A stretch of DNA of 44,282 nucleotides from Mycobacterium sp. 852002-50816_SCH5313054-b (GCF_001667185.1 NZ_LZIC01000119.1:1-44282), one strand, 5' to 3'; positions 7,539 through 16,230 are shown, counted from the stretch's first letter. Program-made: numbers and translations. The notes: generated by a model from the sequence alone, not told the origin.

Positions 7539-7975
7539 TGATTCCCGGCCTGTCGCGCCGGTCGAAGGCCAGCGTGGGCAGGGAGCTCAGTGCGAGATAG
7601 CCGAAAGTCGGTTCATAGGAGGCTCGCATTGTGCCGTGGTCCCGGGCGACGCCGGACACGTGTCACGCAAATTCACGTCGGGAAAGGGGCGGCATGCCAG
7701 AACCATTGCAGGTCTTGGCGAACCTGAAAAGGCCGTGCGGTCACAAGTCATGACGCCGAGCCGCTATGCGTTCATTACCGCGCTTACCAGCTAATCGACC
7801 TGACCAGAGTCTCACGTGGCAGCTGCCGTTCGCTGTAGTTCCCGGCTGCCGCCACGTATGAATCGCACAGGCAGTGCTGACCAGACTGGATGGTGCCGGT
7901 GTGAGGATTTTCTTTTCTGGTATCAAGATGATTGCAGCGCGGTAGGCGTTGCTCTAGAGAGGACACGTTTTCGAA
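7539..7975. other. Intergenic stretch, no gene seen
   Basis: About 440 bases. Short open frames occur but none has convincing composition or a ribosome site. The promoter of the response regulator must lie at its right end. No strong palindrome was found. Confidence 0.5.
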
Positions 7976-8641
7976 ATGGAAGGTCACGCGGCTCCGTTGC
8001 GGGTGATCGTGGCCGACGACGAAGTATTGCTTCGTGAGGGCCTGGCCAGCCTGCTGACAGGATCCGGCTTCGACGTGGTGGGCGATGCAGGAGATGGCGC
8101 CGACTTGGTATCGCAGGCTCGCGCTAAAAAGCCCGACCTGGTGATCGTCGATATCCGGATGCCGCCGACGCATACGACGGAAGGTCTGGATGCGGCCCGG
8201 CTGATCCGCGAAGAATTGCCCGACACCGCAATACTTGTGCTGTCGGCCCACGTCGATGTCGAGCATGCGATGGAGCTTTTGGCCAGCGGTCACAAGGTTG
8301 GCTATCTTCTCAAGAGCCGGGTCACCGACGTTTCAGATTTCCTCGGCTCCCTTGAACGCATCGCAAAAGGGGGCTCGGTGGTGGATCCGACCTTGGTGGC
8401 TGACCTCGTCAACGCGCGTCGGCGTGATGACCCGCTGGCCGTGCTGAGCGCGCGGGAAAAAGAAGTGTTGGCGTTGATGGCCGAGGGTCGATCCAACGCC
8501 GGAATCGCCCGACGACTGTGGGTCAGCGAGGGCACAGTGGAAAAACACGTGCGCAGCATCTTGACCAAGCTGGACCTGCCCGAGGAGCCCGATGATCACC
8601 GACGCGTCCGCGCGGTGATCGCATACCTGGATGCTCGCTGA
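7976..8641 (+). CDS. NarL/LuxR-family response regulator
   Basis: A 221-residue two-component regulator. The receiver domain has the acidic pair DD (14-15), phosphoacceptor D59 in DLVIVDIRMPP, and K113 in GYLLKSR. The LuxR-type helix-turn-helix is at about 158-205 (LSAREKEVLALMAEGRSNAG, recognition helix SEGTVEKHVRSILTKL). No kinase is adjacent; the only histidine kinase here is the GAF kinase at 17339, of the HisKA_3 class that pairs with LuxR-type regulators. The genes meet end to end with the receiver-only gene on the other strand (8641/8642). The start ATG is preceded by GAGAGGAC at suitable distance. Confidence 0.9.
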   Translation: MEGHAAPLRVIVADDEVLLREGLASLLTGSGFDVVGDAGDGADLVSQARAKKPDLVIVDIRMPPTHTTEGLDAARLIREELPDTAILVLSAHVDVEHAMELLASGHKVGYLLKSRVTDVSDFLGSLERIAKGGSVVDPTLVADLVNARRRDDPLAVLSAREKEVLALMAEGRSNAGIARRLWVSEGTVEKHVRSILTKLDLPEEPDDHRRVRAVIAYLDAR

Positions 8642-9037
8642 TCAGGGCTCGCGCGATGGCTGGCCACGGCCATCGAGAAGCCCCCGTATCGCGTCGGGAG
8701 ACAACGCGACCTTCGGCACGAACCCAAGAGCCGGGCTGGCCAGGATCATGTCGTCGAACTCCTGCTCGGAATGGGTAGAAGTCAATATCACTGCCGAGGA
8801 GACAGCCCCGCCGGTGAGCCGCCCAGCCAGTTCGAACCCGCTTTCGCCGCCGAGATCGACGTCGACGATCGTGACGTCGGGCTTCAGTTGTGCCAGACAG
8901 TCCAGTGCCTCGGCGCTGGTGGATGCCACCCCGACCACCGTAATCCCCTCGCGGCCAAGAAACTTCGCAGCCGCGTCAAGGAAGGTTGGGTTGTCATCGA
9001 CGATGACGCAGCGCAGCGGCTGAGCCCCAGACTCCAT
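8642..9037 (-). CDS. Stand-alone receiver (CheY-like) protein
   Basis: 131 residues consisting of just a receiver domain: DD at 14-15 in CVIVDDNPTF, D59 in PDVTIVDVDLGG, a T/S switch in VILTSTHS, and K109 in GFVPKVAL. There is no output domain. I chose ATG 9035-9037, which puts the first strand at the right place; an in-frame upstream ATG would add 21 residues. It converges exactly on the LuxR-type regulator and its 5' end faces the VIT gene. It could be a phosphate sink or intermediate in a relay; that is inference. Confidence 0.8.
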   Translation of the reverse strand: MESGAQPLRCVIVDDNPTFLDAAAKFLGREGITVVGVASTSAEALDCLAQLKPDVTIVDVDLGGESGFELAGRLTGGAVSSAVILTSTHSEQEFDDMILASPALGFVPKVALSPDAIRGLLDGRGQPSREP

Positions 9038-9105
9038 GACACCAGTCTGACCGAGCGGCCCCCGGGTGGCATTCCAGGTACCTGCAAATGCGGCGACCAC
9101 CCTGG

Positions 9106-10236
9106 CTATGCCGCGGTATGCGCGCCGGCCAGGTGTCCGACCACAAAAACGAGTAGCGCGGCACCGCCGCCGACGAGGAGTTGACGCGTGCCGGAGCGCA
9201 CAGCGCCTTTACGGTTGAGCAGGCCTATCGCCGCGCCGACCGCGAAGAGGGCCGCGCCTGCCGACGCGATTGCCATGGTCAGAGCGGCCACACCGGAACC
9301 GAATAGGTAGGGCAGCACCACCACGACCGCGCCGATCGCGAACGTGAGCAGGCTTGAGATAGCCGCCGACCACGGCGAGCCGAGCTCGTCGGGGTCGAGA
9401 CCGAGTTCCTCGCGGACCATGGTATTCAACGCCGTGTCACGATCTTTCATGATCGTGGCCGCGACTTGCTCAGCCTCGTCTGCGCCCAGGCCTTTGGCCC
9501 GATAGATCAGGGCCAGTTCCTCAGCCTCCGCCTCGGGGTCGTCGCGCAACTCCTCAGATTCGACGCTGATTTCACGTTGGTAAGCCTCCCGCTGGCTGCG
9601 CATTGAGATGTATTCACCGGCGGCCATCGAAAATGCCCCCGCGAGAAGGCCAGCGAGGCCGGCGAACAGGATTGCCGAACTCGACGCCCCAGAACCGGCG
9701 AATCCCATCACCAGTGATGTGTTGGACACCAGGCCGTCGTTGACGCCAAAGACCCCCGCTCGCAAGGCCCCTGAGCGGTCGCCACGGTGCCAGGATTCGC
9801 GTCGTTGAATGCCCCGTGAATCACTCCCGTCGCGTGAATCCCGGAGACGGCTGAGGACGAGAGCATGCGAGCGCTCGTCCACAGCCATCGCCGCGGTGGC
9901 TTCCGGGTCGTCTTGGTAGAGCCCGGCGTCGCCGTGCTCGGCGCGTTCCAGGTAGGGGAGCACGGTGTCAACGGAGAACCGGCGCCCCAGCCAGGCCAGC
10001 ATCCGGCCGCGTATGCCGGACCGAATTTGGTCGGGCACCGGCTCACCGATCTCGGTGAGCTTGTCCGCCCAATGGGCGGCGTGCTTGCGTTCCACCGCGG
10101 CCAGCTCAGTCAGAACCTTTCGCTGGTCGCCGTGCGCGGTTGCCGCAAGGCCGGAATACAGAGCCGCGCTGCGCCGTTCGGACGCCAACAGCTCGTGGAA
10201 CCGACGAGCTTGCCCGGTGTCTCGACGGACAGACAT
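9106..10236 (-). CDS. Ferritin-like / VIT1-CCC1 membrane transporter
   Basis: A 376-residue two-part protein. Residues 1-135 are ferritin/rubrerythrin-like helices with ExxH pairs (AAVERKHAAHW and AVDERSHALVL). Residues about 160-376 are a VIT1/CCC1-type domain: GVFGVNDGLVSNTSLVMGF, then about five hydrophobic segments and the cytosolic EELRDDPEAEAEEL loop. This matches MbfA-type proteins that export Fe2+ or Mn2+ in response to iron or peroxide. Its ATG lies directly next to the catalase stop (10236/10237), and both follow the aquaporin gene in the same direction, so a peroxide/iron operon is likely. Confidence 0.85.
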   Translation of the reverse strand: MSVRRDTGQARRFHELLASERRSAALYSGLAATAHGDQRKVLTELAAVERKHAAHWADKLTEIGEPVPDQIRSGIRGRMLAWLGRRFSVDTVLPYLERAEHGDAGLYQDDPEATAAMAVDERSHALVLSRLRDSRDGSDSRGIQRRESWHRGDRSGALRAGVFGVNDGLVSNTSLVMGFAGSGASSSAILFAGLAGLLAGAFSMAAGEYISMRSQREAYQREISVESEELRDDPEAEAEELALIYRAKGLGADEAEQVAATIMKDRDTALNTMVREELGLDPDELGSPWSAAISSLLTFAIGAVVVVLPYLFGSGVAALTMAIASAGAALFAVGAAIGLLNRKGAVRSGTRQLLVGGGAALLVFVVGHLAGAHTAA

Positions 10237-11694
10237 TTACGCCGCACCGTTGCGCACGGCGGCCTCAATCTTCTCGCCGGTTTCCTTGTCGATGTTCTTC
10301 CAGTACTCGAAGGCGCGCAGCAGGACCTTCTCGGACACGCCGTTAAGCAGGTGCCCAGCGACGTTGGACACCAGCCGATCCCGGGCCGCGTCGTCGAGCA
10401 CGTCGCGGACCATGATGTTGGCCTGGCCGTAGTCGTCGTCCGCCTCGCGCAACGTGTTCGCGGCGCGGACCATCTCACCGTCGGTGTACCAGTGCACCTC
10501 GGCGGCGCGTTGCGGGTCGGCCTGCGGACCACCGTAGGAGTTCGGCGCGTAGACCGGGTCGGACAAATTCTTGATCCGCATCACGCCGTCCTTGGAGTAG
10601 CTGTGCACCTCGACCTTGGGCGCGTTAACCGGGATCTGCTTGTAGTTCACCCCAAGCCGGGCGCGGTGCGCATCGGCGTAGGAGAAGCCACGCCCCAACA
10701 GCATCTTGTCCGGACTCAGACCGGTGCCGGGCACGATGTTGTTGGGCTCGAACGCGGCCTGCTCGATCTCGGCGTGGTAGTCGGTGACGTTGCGATCCAG
10801 CGTCAGCGTGCCGACGTCGATGAGCGGGTAGTCGGCGTGCGGCCACACCTTGGTCAGATCGAACGGGTTGTACCGGTAGGTCTTGGCGTCCTCGAACGTC
10901 ATGATTTGCATCTTCAATGTCCAACTCGGAAAGTCGCCGCGCTCGAGCGCGCTGTACAGATCCCGCTGGTGATAATCGGGGTCGGCGCCGGCGATCCGGT
11001 CGGCTTCGGCCTGGGTGAGGAACTCGACACCCTGGTCGCTGATGAAGTGGTACTTCACCCAGAAGATCTCGCCGGCCGCGTTGATCCAGCTGTAGGTGTG
11101 GCTGGAGTAACCGTTCATGTGCCGCCAGGTCCTGGGGATACCGCGATCACCCATCAGCCAGGACAGCATGTGCGCCGATTCCGGGGACAGGGTCCAGAAG
11201 TCCCACTGCATGTCGTTGTCACGCAGATTGTTTGCCGCACGGCGCTTCTGGGAACGGATGAAGTGCTGGAACTTCAACGGGTCGCGGATGAAAAAGATCG
11301 GGGTGTTGTTGCCGACCATGTCGAAGTTGCCCTCCGACGTGTAGAACCTCAGTGAGAACCCCCGTGGATCCCGCCAGGTGTCTGGGGTGCCGCGCTCACC
11401 CGCGACCGTGGAGAACCGGATGAGCGTCTCGGTCTTGGTGCCAGGTTGAAACACCGCGGCCCGCGTGTAGCCGCTGACATCGTGGGTGACCTCGAAGTGG
11501 CCGAACGCGCCCCCGCCTTTGGCGTGCGGTTGTCGTTCCGGGATGCGCTCCCGGTTGAAGTTGGCCATCTGCTCGATCAGGTAGTGATCCTGTAGCAGGA
11601 TCGGGCCGTCGGGACCGACGGTAAGCGAATGCTCGTCGCTGGGCACCGGGATTCCTGCGTCGGTGGTCGTCGGATTGGGTTGCGTGTCAGTCAT
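10237..11694 (-). CDS. katA: Monofunctional heme catalase
   Basis: A 485-residue small-subunit catalase converting H2O2 to water and oxygen in the cytoplasm. The distal site has H57 in ERIPERQPHAKGGG and N130 in VGNNTPIFFIRDP. The proximal heme ligand is Y339 in RGFSYADAHRARLG. The length fits clade 3. The gene follows the aquaporin by 41 bp and is flush with the VIT gene. Aquaporins can pass H2O2, so the three genes form a coherent peroxide and iron unit. The symbol is by family; orthology to a named katA is not tested. Confidence 0.92.
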   Translation of the reverse strand: MTDTQPNPTTTDAGIPVPSDEHSLTVGPDGPILLQDHYLIEQMANFNRERIPERQPHAKGGGAFGHFEVTHDVSGYTRAAVFQPGTKTETLIRFSTVAGERGTPDTWRDPRGFSLRFYTSEGNFDMVGNNTPIFFIRDPLKFQHFIRSQKRRAANNLRDNDMQWDFWTLSPESAHMLSWLMGDRGIPRTWRHMNGYSSHTYSWINAAGEIFWVKYHFISDQGVEFLTQAEADRIAGADPDYHQRDLYSALERGDFPSWTLKMQIMTFEDAKTYRYNPFDLTKVWPHADYPLIDVGTLTLDRNVTDYHAEIEQAAFEPNNIVPGTGLSPDKMLLGRGFSYADAHRARLGVNYKQIPVNAPKVEVHSYSKDGVMRIKNLSDPVYAPNSYGGPQADPQRAAEVHWYTDGEMVRAANTLREADDDYGQANIMVRDVLDDAARDRLVSNVAGHLLNGVSEKVLLRAFEYWKNIDKETGEKIEAAVRNGAA

Positions 11695-11735
11695 TCTGTT
11701 TCCATTCGTTGTGCGTGAACCCGCGGCTGCAGGCG

Positions 11736-12452
11736 CTATTTGTCATCGGGGTTGAGTGCGAGGAAAGCGACGCCGGCGGCCGCGCCGGCGATGACCTGAG
11801 CGACCAGGTACACCCACAGCGTCGGCCACGCGAACATGTGCATCACCGCGGCGCCGATGGTGACGGCCGGGTTGAATGCACCGCCGGAGATACCGCCGAC
11901 GGCGACGGCGCCGGCGACGACGGTGAAGCCGATCGCCAGCCCATAGAACGAGTTGTCCGGGTGGTCCTTGCTGGTGGCGACGTTGAGCACGACGTAACAC
12001 AGGGCAAAGGTGAAGAGCAGCTCAACCACGAACGCGGCCAACAACGTGCGTCCGCTCAGCGTCACTGTCGCGATCGCGGCGAACTGCGCGGGATCGATGA
12101 CCGTTCGCACCACTACCGCGGCCAGCACACCAGCACCGAACTGCACCATCCAGTAGGCGACGGCATCGCGCAGCCCGATCCGGCGTCGCGCCAACACAGC
12201 AAGGGTCACCGCGGGGTTGTAATGACCACCCGATAGGTGCCCACCGGCGTAGATCATCACCATCAGGGCCGCACCGATCGCCATCGGCGCCAACGAGCTG
12301 CGGCTGCCGACCGCGGTGCCCACGGTGAATACCAAGAAGAATGTGCCGATTGCCTCGACCGCGTACTTGACTGCGGCCCGACGCGCGGCGGAGGTGTCGT
12401 CGACGTAGCCGTTGAGCGCCCGAAGCGGCGGTTGCGATGTATCGGTTGCCAT
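11736..12452 (-). CDS. MIP-family aquaporin
   Basis: A 238-residue channel with six predicted membrane helices and both NPA boxes: SGGHYNPAVTLAVL (about residue 78) and GGAFNPAVTIGAAV (about 199). An Ala- and Gly-rich membrane segment ends the protein. It is the first gene of the aquaporin-catalase-VIT unit. Water is the default substrate, but peroxide passage fits the context better. The 21-bp element upstream (12484-12504) matches the one ahead of the ECF sigma gene. Confidence 0.88.
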   Translation of the reverse strand: MATDTSQPPLRALNGYVDDTSAARRAAVKYAVEAIGTFFLVFTVGTAVGSRSSLAPMAIGAALMVMIYAGGHLSGGHYNPAVTLAVLARRRIGLRDAVAYWMVQFGAGVLAAVVVRTVIDPAQFAAIATVTLSGRTLLAAFVVELLFTFALCYVVLNVATSKDHPDNSFYGLAIGFTVVAGAVAVGGISGGAFNPAVTIGAAVMHMFAWPTLWVYLVAQVIAGAAAGVAFLALNPDDK

Positions 12453-12483
12453 GGTTTCCAGAATTGCGCCGCCGACGGTGAAA

Positions 12484-12504
12484 GTCGTTACTGCTGACGC
12501 CCAT
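12484..12504 (-). promoter_or_regulatory. Shared leader/promoter element, aquaporin copy
   Basis: 21 bp, on the coding strand ATGGGCGTCAGC followed by AGTAACGAC. It matches 17 of 21 positions in the element at 16210-16230 before the ECF sigma gene. The distance to the start codon is nearly the same (32 versus 31 bases), and both leaders also have GCGCAAT shortly before the ATG. A promoter read by the ECF factor or a shared operator are both possible. Confidence 0.5.
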
Positions 12505-12627
12505 TGACCATTGCTGCTAGCCGCAATTCATCGGTCCGCGCCGCTGACCAGGATCCGAGCCGAGGCTAGTGCGACTGCCGGCCGGTTGTCAGATACGCAA
12601 CGCTTGCGCGCCGGCAAGGGAGGGCGG

Positions 12628-13182
12628 TCAAACCTGGCGCCACGAAGGCTTAGCGGGTTCAACCAGCTGGATGTCAACGGGCCCGAGACCGAAGATGGCG
12701 ATCACAGCTGGCTCGTGTGCGGCGGCCGGTACCCCGTCGTAATGGGGGGTGCGGGCAGTGCGCTTGACATATCCGCCGGGACCGACCGGAACGGCGTCCT
12801 GCGGTGAGAATTCGTTTCCACTGTTGACCCACCAGGTTCCGAACACGACCACACAGATCCGATCCGTGGCATAAGAGTGCGGTGCACTGAACCAACCGGA
12901 ATTCCATTTCATCATGACCAGGTACGGTTCTGGGCTGTTGAGATCACCATAGAGCGTGGCCATTTGGCCGCTAGTCGGTGGCAGCTCTGCCCACGGCTGG
13001 AAAGATATCTTGTCGTAAGCTAGTACGAAGGTCTCGTTCGGATCGGGGAGATGCCCGTCGGCATGCGACGTACTAGCCAGATTTGAAGGAGACGTGCCGT
13101 TCTCGCAACCGGTGATCCCGGCCGCCGCAAGTAACGAGGACGCGATCAGCAGTGAGCGTCTGTTGAGTTCCCCTGCTTCGAA
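12628..13182 (-). CDS. Cupin-like Tat-type lipoprotein, start codon unresolved
   Basis: The frame contains an export signal with a twin Arg (NRRSLLIASSLLAAAGITGC, Cys codon 13105-13107 as lipobox Cys), then about 160 residues with WNSGWFSAPHSYATDRI and VKRTARTPHYDG resembling a cupin barrel with His ligands. The only in-frame ATG (12963) would cut off the signal. Upstream of the Arg pair there is no ATG, GTG or TTG before the in-frame TGA at 13183-13185. Either the start is non-standard or the gene lost its start. It lies downstream of the dehydrogenase in the same direction. Confidence 0.55.
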   Translation of the reverse strand, partial: FEAGELNRRSLLIASSLLAAAGITGCENGTSPSNLASTSHADGHLPDPNETFVLAYDKISFQPWAELPPTSGQMATLYGDLNSPEPYLVMMKWNSGWFSAPHSYATDRICVVVFGTWWVNSGNEFSPQDAVPVGPGGYVKRTARTPHYDGVPAAAHEPAVIAIFGLGPVDIQLVEPAKPSWRQV

Positions 13183-13374
13183 TCACATTTCGTGGCCGGG
13201 CACCGCCACCTGGCGGTTGTTACGCGGCCAAAGCCAGCGCGCGTTTCTGCTTCCGCTGCGTAGTTGGACGCGAAGGCCCAGGACATTTATGTCGACCTCG
13301 CGTATGCATGGTTGAGCAGCTGCCGACACCGCGACGGCTTCCGGCAGTAACGGTGTGGTGTGGATCGAATTCAT
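13183..13374 (-). CDS. Hypothetical 63-residue ORF
   Basis: ATG 13374 to TGA 13183, in the same frame as the cupin lipoprotein and ending directly upstream of it. I recognise no domain. It might be a leader for the lipoprotein, whose own start is missing, or chance. No strong ribosome site is seen. Confidence 0.25.
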   Translation of the reverse strand: MNSIHTTPLLPEAVAVSAAAQPCIREVDINVLGLRVQLRSGSRNARWLWPRNNRQVAVPGHEM

Positions 13375-13395
13375 TGCACTCAGTTCTCTTCCGGT

Positions 13396-14295
13396 TCAGG
13401 CGATCAGACGGCTGCGGGGGAGTGCCCTCGCGGCGGTGATGACCGACGCGATGTCGTCGTCTGCGTGGCCACGGGAGATCGCTTCGCGCCATTTCGGTAG
13501 CAGGGCGTTGGTTAGCGGCAGATGCAGTCCTTGCAGCTGCGCGGCGTATGCGGCGAGTTCAGCGTCCTTCGCCGCGTGCCGCAACGGAAAACCGGGGGCG
13601 AAATTCCCGCCTACCATTGCGTTCGCCTTGACCATCACATAATTGGGAGCCATCGGACCGCCGGCGATCGTCTTCAGGAACAGTTCTGGGTCGAGGCCGA
13701 GAGCTTCTGTCAGCGCGAGGGTCTCGGCCATGCCCTCGACGAGCACGCTCATCCAGTTGTTGATCGCCAACTTGAGCCGGCTGCCGTCTCCGACACGGTC
13801 GAGCCACACCGTGTGCCGGCCGAGAACGTCGAAGATCGGTTCCACTCGGGACCTCACCGCATCGGCGCCGGCCGCAAGTATGAGCAGCTGGCCTTCCGCG
13901 GCCGGTCCGGAACTACCCGACACCGGTGCGTCGACGAACGCCACGCCGTACCAACCCGCCAGCTCGGCAAGATGGGTGCACCACTGGACCCCGACGGTGC
14001 TCATCTGGACCCAGACGGCGTCGCGACCCGCGGCAAGCAAGGCGCCGGCCGGCCCGGACATCACGGACTCCACGCCCGCGCCGTCGGTGAGCATGGTGAT
14101 CAGGACATCCGCGCCCGCCGCCGCGTCTGCCGGACTTCTTGACAGGTACGCGCCGTCGGCGACCAGCGGCGCGGCCTTGTCCGGTGTCCGGTTCCACACC
14201 CGCACATCGAATCCTGCTCGGAGCAGGTCGCGGACCATCGGTGCGCCCATGGTCCCGGTGCCCAACACGGCGACAGTGATCGTCTGCGCGGTCAT
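13396..14295 (-). CDS. NAD(P)-dependent 6PGDH-fold (beta-hydroxyacid) dehydrogenase
   Basis: 299 residues. The N-terminal Rossmann domain starts VAVLGTGTMGAPMVRDLLRAG (nucleotide motif GTGTMG). The substrate-binding segment DAPVSGSSGPAAEGQL is at about 124-139, and the catalytic Lys is in GDGSRLKLAINNW near residue 173. The all-helical C-terminal domain follows. This matches 3-hydroxyisobutyrate dehydrogenase/glyoxylate reductase-like enzymes. The ATG at 14293-14295 overlaps the aldo/keto reductase stop by one base, indicating translational coupling. Substrate unknown. Confidence 0.88.
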   Translation of the reverse strand: MTAQTITVAVLGTGTMGAPMVRDLLRAGFDVRVWNRTPDKAAPLVADGAYLSRSPADAAAGADVLITMLTDGAGVESVMSGPAGALLAAGRDAVWVQMSTVGVQWCTHLAELAGWYGVAFVDAPVSGSSGPAAEGQLLILAAGADAVRSRVEPIFDVLGRHTVWLDRVGDGSRLKLAINNWMSVLVEGMAETLALTEALGLDPELFLKTIAGGPMAPNYVMVKANAMVGGNFAPGFPLRHAAKDAELAAYAAQLQGLHLPLTNALLPKWREAISRGHADDDIASVITAARALPRSRLIA

Positions 14296-15269
14296 CACAC
14301 ACTCTCCGGGGAGGGGCCCGAGACCGGCGCCGCCGACACCATGATCTTGTCGATCTCTTCCAGGTCGGCCTCGCTCAGTGATACATCCGCGGCCGCCAGA
14401 CTGTCCTCGACGTGGCTGGTCCGGCGGGCACCGACGATGGCAACATGCACGGCAGGGTTGGTCAGGGTCCAGGCGATGGCCAGCTGGCTGACTGATATGC
14501 CGAGATCGGCGGCGAACATCGAAAGGGCTCGCACCGTCGCCAGGTTGCGTCGATAGGCGTCACCGGTGAAAACGTCGCTGCCGCTTCGCCAATCATCGGG
14601 GGCGAAGGAGCTGTCCTCGGCCAGCGTGCCTGTCAGCAGACCATGTGCCAGCGGCCCATACACGAGCACCCCGATGTCTTCTTCGCGACAGTAGGGCAAG
14701 AGCTCATCCTCGACATCCCGGCGGAAGAGGTGATAGGGCGGCTGCACGGTCTCCACGGGAAGTGTCGCGGAGAACTCCTGAATTTGGTCAGCGGTGTAGT
14801 TCGACACCCCGACGTGGCGGACCTTGCCTTCGGCGATGAGTTCGCCCAACGCATCTGCCGTCTGCGCGACGGGCACGGTGGGGTCGGGCCAGTGCACCTG
14901 ATAGAGGTCAATGTGGTCGAGGCCCAGCGCGGCAAGGCTCGAGTCCACGCCTCGGCGTAGCCATTCCGGGCTGGCGTCGCGGACGAGGCCGGTGTCAGTC
15001 TTGCGCAGTCCACCCTTGGTGGCGATGACGAGTTCGTCTCGGGCGCTGGCGAATTCGTCGTGAAGCGCCGCACCCAGGATCCGCTCGGACGCGCCGAATC
15101 CATATGCTTGTGCGGTATCGAAGAAGTTGACGCCGAGCTCACGGGCACGTCGGATGGCTTTGACGGCCGTGTCCGCGTCGAACTGGCCCCATTCTCCACC
15201 CAGCTGCCATGTGCCGAAGGCGATGCGCGAGACGTGCAGTCCCGTCTTCCCCAATGTTGTTGTCTTCAA
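14295..15269 (-). CDS. Aldo/keto reductase
   Basis: A 324-residue AKR (beta/alpha barrel). The catalytic tetrad can be read as D and Y in FFDTAQAYGFGASE, K in VIATKGGL, and H in LYQVHWPDP. NADPH-binding signatures are near the C-terminus (AIVGARRTSHVEDSL). It is the first gene of a unit with the dehydrogenase, coupled by a one-base overlap. The substrate is probably a small carbonyl; the class is broad. Confidence 0.88.
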   Translation of the reverse strand: MKTTTLGKTGLHVSRIAFGTWQLGGEWGQFDADTAVKAIRRARELGVNFFDTAQAYGFGASERILGAALHDEFASARDELVIATKGGLRKTDTGLVRDASPEWLRRGVDSSLAALGLDHIDLYQVHWPDPTVPVAQTADALGELIAEGKVRHVGVSNYTADQIQEFSATLPVETVQPPYHLFRRDVEDELLPYCREEDIGVLVYGPLAHGLLTGTLAEDSSFAPDDWRSGSDVFTGDAYRRNLATVRALSMFAADLGISVSQLAIAWTLTNPAVHVAIVGARRTSHVEDSLAAADVSLSEADLEEIDKIMVSAAPVSGPSPESV

Positions 15270-15585
15270 GGTCGTCCTCTCTCATTGCGGGCCAGGCTAG
15301 GCCGTGCCTGTGGGATACGCTGCCAGTTGGGAAGGCGCCCAACCCCTACGATCCGGCTCCTGCGACGCATTGTCGCCACTGCTGGCCCCCATAGGGAATG
15401 TCAGCTAGCCGGAATCGCTTAGTACCAAGTTTCCGGTACCGCCAGGGTTGCACGCAGCATCGTGAAAATGACGTGGCCCAACAGGCGGTGGTAAACGCTG
15501 GGGCCTGCCAGCCAACGGCTTTGGAGCGCCTGCTCATGACCGATTGCAGTACTACGTTCATCCAAGAGCGGTTGAAACATCGCGG
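15270..15585. other. Intergenic stretch between ECF sigma and AKR genes
   Basis: 316 bases without a recognisable gene. An anti-sigma gene would be expected here if the sigma factor followed the SigH-RshA layout, but none is present. The AKR promoter must lie at the left end. A CCGGAA/TTCCGG inverted pair occurs around 15409-15437, of unknown meaning. Confidence 0.5.
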
Positions 15586-16179
15586 TTACCTCACCACCTG
15601 CTCGACAAGCAGTCTGCGGAGATGTCGACGTCCGCGATAAAGCCGTGACATCACAGTTCCGTTCGGGGTGCCCATGATCTCGGCAATCTGCTTGTATCGA
15701 AAACCCTCGACATCGGCGTAATACACCACCGACCGTAGTTGTATGGGCAGGGCCCGCATCGCCGCCTTGATTTCGCAGTCAGGTAAGGCCGCGAGCACTT
15801 CATCCTCGGCCGAACGAAGTCCCATCCACGTGTGGGCCGCCAGCTGCTGCTCGGTGAACTCCTCAGTTGAATACTGTATTGGCCGCCGCTGCTTTCTGCG
15901 GTATCCGTTGATGTAGGTGTTCGTCTGTATCCGGTGCAGCCATGCATTGAGGTTGGTGTGTGGCGTGAACGAATGAAAACTGCTGTACGCCTTGACCATA
16001 GCGTCTTGCACCAGGTCCTTCGCGTCGGAGTGGTTGCGGCACATGCGCAACGCGTGGCGGTACACCGGCTCGCGTAGCGGCACGACCTCACGTTCGAACC
16101 GAGCGTCCATTTCGGTCTTCGGTTCAGCTTTCGTGCGCTGCAGTGCAATATCTTTGGAACAACTGCGGATGCCATCCAT
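15586..16179 (-). CDS. ECF sigma factor, SigH/SigR-like
   Basis: 197 residues. Region 2 spans about 28-95 (ALRMCRNHSDAKDLVQDAMV, then TNLNAWLHRIQTNTYINGYR), and region 4 about 135-190 (RSVVYYADVEGFRYKQIAEI, TPNGTVMSRLYRGRRHLR). These segments closely resemble mycobacterial SigH, which directs redox and heat-stress genes. There is no adjacent zinc-type anti-sigma factor. I keep ATG 16179 because it lies 31 bases from an element shared with the aquaporin leader; ATG 16110 is the alternative. It may control the aquaporin-catalase-VIT unit. Confidence 0.88.
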   Translation of the reverse strand: MDGIRSCSKDIALQRTKAEPKTEMDARFEREVVPLREPVYRHALRMCRNHSDAKDLVQDAMVKAYSSFHSFTPHTNLNAWLHRIQTNTYINGYRRKQRRPIQYSTEEFTEQQLAAHTWMGLRSAEDEVLAALPDCEIKAAMRALPIQLRSVVYYADVEGFRYKQIAEIMGTPNGTVMSRLYRGRRHLRRLLVEQVVR

Positions 16180-16209
16180 GGCTCAACGATTGCGCTAGCG
16201 GCAATAGAC

Positions 16210-16230
16210 GTCGCCACAGCTGACACCCAT
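16210..16230 (-). promoter_or_regulatory. Shared leader/promoter element, ECF sigma copy
   Basis: 21 bp, coding strand ATGGGTGTCAGC followed by TGTGGCGAC; 17 of 21 positions match 12484-12504. It lies 31 bases before the sigma start, which would suit autoregulation. It does not show the GGAA/GTT pattern of known SigH promoters. Confidence 0.5.

Noticed and set aside
7539..7975. Possible small genes in the gap before the response regulator
   Set aside because: Frames lack start signals and show no gene-like composition or motifs.
9865..11355. Long open frame (496 codons) on the plus strand
   Set aside because: It is antisense to the catalase and VIT genes, whose catalytic motifs are complete. 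Long antisense frames are common in GC-rich coding DNA.
15409..15437. CCGGAA/TTCCGG pair as a SigH-type promoter
   Set aside because: The spacing and the missing GTT box do not fit the SigH consensus. It is a short inverted pair that can occur by chance.
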